Assembly: GCA_001953115.1 (NCBI GenBank)
Contig: LSSL01007518.1
Coordinates: forward strand, 1 to 12,406
DNA from: Smittium mucronatum
Lineage: Eukaryota > Kickxellomycota > Harpellomycetes > Harpellales > Legeriomycetaceae
Reading direction: 5' to 3'
DNA length: 12,406 bases
Under the pieces are notes generated by a model. That model did no database searches. It saw nothing but the letters and a program-made list of their open reading frames with translations, and was not told where the DNA came from. The stretch's first letter is position 1. Every line of letters begins with the position of its first letter. Below are positions 8,580 through 12,406 of the stretch, piece after piece. The position numbers were made by a program, and so were the translations under genes.

Positions 8580-9301
8580 TTTAATAGCAGAAGCAAATTA
8601 ATTCTTTATTATTTTTGCATTGAATTATGGTTAGATGACATTATTTAAGCTTTTTCTTGTTAGAATTATTCATTTTGAAATAAACCAATCATGATCAGTA
8701 ATAGTAGCTTCATTTATAATAATCCTATTTATTTTCATTTTTAGACCATAATGAATCTCGATTTAAAAAAAATTGAAGGAAAAAAGCGGAAAACCAAGAA
8801 TTATTCTTTGATATTTGAAATAAAAGCTGTGTTTATTATTAATTTGCAATTCAGTTTATCTTTTATAATGTAAAAAATAAAAATAAAAAAGTAAACAAAA
8901 AATTTAATTATTTATTCGATGATATTAAATTTAAGTAAAAAAAGCTCAATAAAACAAAAATGCTAAATTCTTGTAACAATTTACAAGGTTTTGTATGAGT
9001 AATCTTGCTATGATTACATAAATTAGTATCCAGTAACGTTTTTTTATAAAATTATTAAATTTTTTATTATAATTCTTAATTTTGTATTTTTTTATTAATC
9101 GACCCTTCAATTAATATTATTTATCAATGATAAATGGTTTTGTTTAGTTTTTTTAACGTTCTAATGTAATTTTGGTTAACGCAAAGGCTATTTTATTTGG
9201 TTTTAGGACTATTTGTGTACTAAAAAAGGTCATACTGTTCATCTCTTATACTTTCCAGTCAATAAAAAAAAAGCATAAATGTTATCATTTTTTTTAGGTG
9301 A
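8580..9301. other. AT-rich stretch without a firm gene
   Basis: I see only short frames. An ATG frame at 8751-8873 (plus, 40 codons) reads MNLDLKKIEGKKRKTKNYSL and then IFEIKAVFIINLQFS. The KRKTKNYSLxFEIKAV part faintly recalls the start of helix-turn-helix domains in Tigger/pogo-type transposases. Another plus-strand frame at about 9156-9296 reads VNAKAILFGFRTICVLKKVI and was not recognised. Nothing else was seen. Confidence 0.4.
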
Positions 9302-9448
9302 AAAAAATCAAGCGTAAAAGTGATATATATTTCTTATGAAATTAAGTATGTTGTGAGTAAATTGGAGAAAAAGCGCACAAAATTATTTATAACTATTTAT
9401 AGGATCACAGAAAATAAAATTTCCCAATATATAAAAAAGAATTTTTAA
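9302..9448 (+). pseudogene. Possible helix-turn-helix transposase fragment
   Basis: A 48-codon frame after a TGA ends at TAA 9446-9448. It reads YISYEIKYVVSKLEKKRTKL, then FITIYRITENKISQYIKKNF. The pattern (L-T-x-x-x-K-x-x-V-V-x-x-x-E-x-x-x, then a helix ending in I-S-x-x-I-K-K) resembles the N-terminal psq/CENP-B-like DNA-binding domain of pogo/Tigger/jerky transposases. No catalytic part was found after it, and the length is within chance. If real, it is a leftover from a different element than the MULEs. Confidence 0.25.
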
Positions 9449-9847
9449 ATATTTTAAGTCATTTTTAAGAGAACTTTTAATTATATTGAATAAATTATTA
9501 AAAATTTTAGCCACTTCACCGACCAGAATTAGGATTTTTTTAACAAAAAAAAGTTTCATATTGACATCTTCTATTTATTACTAGTTGTTGATGAATAGTC
9601 GGAAATTTACTTATAAATTCACTTTTCCTATCCAATTGAATACCAATTATATAGATAATATCTAAATTTATGATTTATATTTTTACAAAATTTCTAAAAA
9701 TTTATTAATTATATATCGCAAAAATATTAAATTTGAGTACACTTCTGTTAATAGCTAACCCGATGAAAATGACCCAAAAATCTTATGAAAAAAAAATAAC
9801 TTAATTTTGAGAAATTATAAAGTTATTGTTTATATATACCAATTTGA

Positions 9848-10273
9848 GGTGAAATCCGGCCGTCATTTCCAAATGAAGCCCAGAATGTAGTGTATTTTGA
9901 TAAGCATATGATTTATAAATTCTTTGAATATTCTTTGATCTGTGATGAAAGTAGGAGGCACCAAATAAAAGCAGAGAATATATAGAAATTTATCTTAATA
10001 AAACAAAAAAAATCATTAAAAGTCAAAAAAATGACCGATAAAAGAGAGACAGAAGTATTAGAAGAAAAAATGTATTTATATATTAGTCACTACAAAAAAA
10101 AAAAGAATGAAAAAAATAAATGAAAAGGTCATTATTTCGGTGCTCAATTAAACTCTGCAAAGTTAAATCATATTTTGATTACGAATATTCAGCGCATTTA
10201 ATCGGTTTTGAGGTAGAAAATAGCAATATATAAATTTTGAAAAAGATTATAAGGCTTTTTTTTGAATAAATCC
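9848..10273 (+). other. Copy C N-terminal segment
   Basis: A frame from just after a TGA (9845-9847) reads EIRPSFPNEAQNVVYFDKHM, IYKFFEYSLICDESRRHQIK and AENI, then TAG (9983-9985). It continues in the same frame with KVKKMTDKRETEVLEEKMYL and a lysine-rich end to TGA 10121-10123. A frame overlapping that TGA, starting at ATG 10120-10122, continues KRSLFRCSIKLCKVKSYFDY and EYSAHLIGFEVENSNI to TAA 10231-10233, then ILKKIIRLFFE to TAA 10267-10269. The G-F-E-V-x-x-x-N block is what MULE proteins carry about 40 residues before the first catalytic Asp. The part before it is not recognised as a named finger. Confidence 0.6.
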
Positions 10274-10998
10274 TAAAAAAAGCATATTTATATGATCTAT
10301 AAATTTTTATATCTAGGATTTCCAGTTTTTTTACTAGTACTTATCGATTTAGAAAGGGATTTTTTTCCGGTGGTTGTTAGAGTTATTTTTGAAAAAAGTA
10401 AATCAAGTATTTTATGAGCCTTTTAAAAAGCATATTTAGAGAGGAGAAAAATGAGTGAATTTTAGGAAATAATAACTTTCGTCGTAGAATCTACTATGGG
10501 AATTACATTTTATATTAAAAACTGGGAAAAAAATATTAAGAGTTAAATATTGAGCTCATAATATAGGTAATATATCAAATGTCCTTCATCATACAGATTT
10601 TTTTCTAAAAATAAAATAAATTATTATTTATAACTTTATCCAACCTCTTTTTAATGAATTTTTCCTTGAAATATCCGTGGATCTTTTCATTTTAAAATAA
10701 TCAAATTTTTCTGGGCTTAAAGTTTTTTTGGGTAACTTATGTAGTGAGTTCCATCAAATAAACACGAATTGGCATGAAGTTTATTCCCATTTATGTCTTA
10801 ATACAAACAATGGGCTATAAAAACTTGATTTAAAAATGAAAATAAGATATTTCTAACAGAAAAAGGCAATTAGATGAATTAAAAAAGCTTTTTTTAAAAA
10901 ATGATAGAAGACCAGAAAATCTAAAAATAAATAAATTATTATCCCACATTATGAATATGAAAAAATTTCAAAGAAAAAACTATATTGTTCTGAGATGA
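10274..10998 (+). other. Copy C catalytic core (MULE domain)
   Basis: The first frame (10277-10417) is open for 46 codons and holds the D-x-T-Y-K-like block and LIDLERDFFPVVVRVIFEKS. After scrambling, a frame near 10466-10545 holds FVVESTMGITFYIKNWEKNI. A third frame, with stops at 10551-10553, 10617-10619 and 10698-10700, gives AHNIGNISNVLHH, YNFIQPLFNEFFLEISVDLF, KVFLGNLCSEFHQINTNWHE and VYSHLCLNTNNGL. The last frame (10852-10998) gives RKRQLDELKKLFLKNDRRPE, NLKINKLL and FQRKNYIVLR to a TGA. The last two correspond to the T-x-R-x-x-x-P-L-x-x-F and K-x-N-Y stretches of MULE transposases. Confidence 0.85.
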
Positions 10999-11029
10999 AA
11001 TTTAATTCAATTCCATAAACGGTTACTTT

Positions 11030-11369
11030 TATTTCTGCTTCCAAAAATCTAAGACTAATGAAAATTTTGAACCTTTAAGGGATACTAATTCCTCGAGCTT
11101 TAATAAAATGAAAAGAATAGTAAGTTAAGTACCTGTTTTACGAAGTAATAAAATAATTACAAGCGACAAAAAAAAAATATATATATTTTAGAGAGTTTCA
11201 AAAAATATAAAGATGAGTCATGCATATTTGAAGCCAAAAAAGCATGAAGATGCTTAGTATTTTTGAAATTCATTTAATGAATGTAAATATAAAAAGGATA
11301 AAAATAAATTCAATGATAAACAAATTTTGTTTCAGTGACAATAAAATTTATAAAAAAACATCGAATTAG
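11030..11369 (+). other. Copy C C-terminal SWIM-region segment
   Basis: One frame reads KTNENFEPLRDTNSSSFNKM, then KRIVS, TAA (11126-11128), VPVLRSNKIITSDKKKIYIF, TAG (11189-11191), and VSKNIKMSHAYLKPKKHEDA. S-K-N-I-K-M-S-H would be the F-x-K-x-x-x-C-x-H half of the SWIM finger, with Met for Cys. An overlapping frame from ATG 11244-11246 reads MKMLSIFEIHLMNVNIKRIK and INSMINKFCFSDNKIYKK to TAG 11367-11369. The L-S-x-x-x-I-x-L-M-N-x-N part matches copy A's tail (LSLIKITLMNEN). Confidence 0.6.
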
Positions 11370-12406
11370 TTTATATTTTTAAAAAAAGGTCCTAAAGTTA
11401 ACGGGATAAACTAAATTGGATTCTGATACACAAAAAGAAATAAAAATAAAAATAAATTTATTTACACACATAAATACATTTAAAAAAAATGTACACATAC
11501 TCATTTTAAAGTACGTGTGATCATGCTATTATTTTAAAAATTCAATAATAGAAATATTTATGTAAAATTTACCTTCTTACCATTTTAACTAATTTTAGCT
11601 GATTTCTGATTAAACTGAATATAATCATCCAGAAGTTCGACGCTTATGTTCAATATACGTTAATAGAAATTATTTTTGCAATCCTTAGTTTCACTCAAAT
11701 AAACAATTCTACAGGTTTATCGCTTTTATTTAAAAGTTATCTTATTATTCCATTTAATTTGAATAACTTAGCTTTGTTGTTAAATTACCCAAGGATTAAA
11801 ATATAATAAATATGAATTTAATCAAAGGAAATATTATTAGAAGTAAATGTTTATTAAATTATTTTAGGATTGATTTTAGAATCGATATTGATGTTAATTC
11901 AAATATCCGGGATTTTTAGATGAGTTTATAAAAATTTATCTGTAAAAAAAAATCTGGGTTATAAAAAATTTTTTGCATTCGGACTACTAATCATTAATTC
12001 CAAAAATTAAAAAATTAAATCATATTTTCCCATATGAATCGATGATTGATATACTTTCAAATCATATCATTTTTATAAATGAAAAAATTAAACAAGCAGT
12101 TTTATCGAAGTTTGAGGATATAATTGGTTGTAAAAAATTGATTATGATGTTTTCTTTGATTTACTCATCTTATATTTAAAAATATAGTTATTCATTAATT
12201 TTAGGGAAGAAAAAATGGAAAACTTTTTTTTATTCATATTTTTAAAAAAAACGGAAATTTTGTTTGTTGAAAAATTTCTAATTAAGCAAATAAATATTTG
12301 GAAAAGGTAGAATAAATGATACAAAAGTAAAAATTAATGGAATTATATTATATTTATAGTAACAAAAAGCTGGTTAGTTTCACAATATGGTTAAAAATTT
12401 CAAGTG
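11370..12406. other. AT-rich stretch without an assignable gene
   Basis: I see no recognisable gene. A minus-strand frame at about 11727-11600 reads YLSETKDCKNNFY, a stop, RILNISVELLDDYIQFNQKS and AKIS. It is coding-like in flavour but short. The minus-strand frame at 12142-12324 is dominated by K, F, I, S and N, as AT-rich composition predicts, and I do not take it as a gene. No repeat or RNA structure was seen. Confidence 0.5.

Larger units (their letters stand above)
9848..11369 (+). pseudogene. MULE transposase remnant, copy C
   Basis: This is a third decayed Mutator-like transposase gene, on the plus strand. In order it shows an N-terminal part (9848-10123), YSAHLIGFEVENSN (to 10230) and IIRLFFE. 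Then KHIYMIYKFLYLGFPVFLLV and LIDLERDFFPVVVRVIFEKS match the D-x-T-Y-K-x-x-x-x-G-F-P-V block, with the Asp now Tyr (10289-10291). Next are ITFVVESTMGIT (second acidic residue Glu at 10487-10489) and K-Y-stop-A-H-N-I-G-N-I (10545-10571), then TNWHEVYSHLCLNTNNGL with a TAA where the Glu should be (10818-10820). RKRQLDELKKLFLKNDRRPE follows, and then a C-terminal tail. Trp of C-W-A-H is now TGA. At least four frame changes and many stops are present. Length and order match copies A and B. Confidence 0.88.

Noticed and set aside
3930..11369. A variant genetic code, to explain the in-frame stops
   Set aside because: TAA, TAG and TGA all occur inside the remnants, and frameshifts accompany them, so reassigning one codon would not restore the frames.
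12142..12324. Minus-strand frame of 60 codons with an ATG
   Set aside because: Its composition (K, F, I, S, N) is what AT-rich DNA gives by chance, and no motif is present.
1..12406. Bacterial endosymbiont or organelle origin because of the high A+T content
   Set aside because: There are no dense genes, operons, rRNA or tRNA genes, or bacterial gene families. The only recognisable genes are eukaryotic-type MULE transposases with SWIM tails.

Overview
The window is very AT-rich (about four fifths A+T by eye), full of poly-A/poly-T runs, and has no intact protein gene, operon, ribosome-binding-site pattern or RNA gene that I can recognise. It reads as gene-poor, repeat-derived DNA of an AT-rich eukaryotic nuclear genome, such as an invertebrate or a parasite. 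The sequence alone does not fix the group.

The main content was found by reading all frames across stops and frameshifts. It is three decayed copies of a Mutator-like (MULE) DDE transposase gene, here called A, B and C. Copy A is on the minus strand at about 5618-3930, copy B on the minus strand at about 8579-7030, and copy C on the plus strand at about 9848-11369. Each keeps the family landmarks in the right order: a Cys/Lys-rich N-terminal part, the D-x-T-Y-K-like block, the second acidic block, W-[AS]-H, the W-Y-E-G / T-N-N-x-L block, and a C-terminal SWIM-finger-like tail. All three are broken by several stops and frameshifts, so none can make transposase. They differ strongly from each other, so they are old or come from separate insertions.

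Layout. 1-1300: AT-rich, nothing assigned. 1300-1531: degenerate 33-bp tandem repeat. 1599-1607: C9 tract. 1818-2147: unassigned plus-strand open frame with one stop and a hairpin. 2150-3465: nothing firm. 3466-3858: minus-strand frame resembling a FLYWC finger, possibly the head of a fourth element. 3930-5618: copy A. 5619-7029: nothing firm. 7030-8579: copy B, containing a C13 tract exactly at a frame break. 8580-9301: nothing firm. 9302-9448: a possible helix-turn-helix remnant. 9848-11369: copy C. 11370-12406: nothing firm.

No genes here work together. The longest open frame (7635-8006, minus) is a fragment of copy B, and several other longer open frames are antisense shadows of copies A and B. 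I found no terminal inverted repeats or target-site duplications for the elements, so their boundaries are those of the recognisable coding remnants only.
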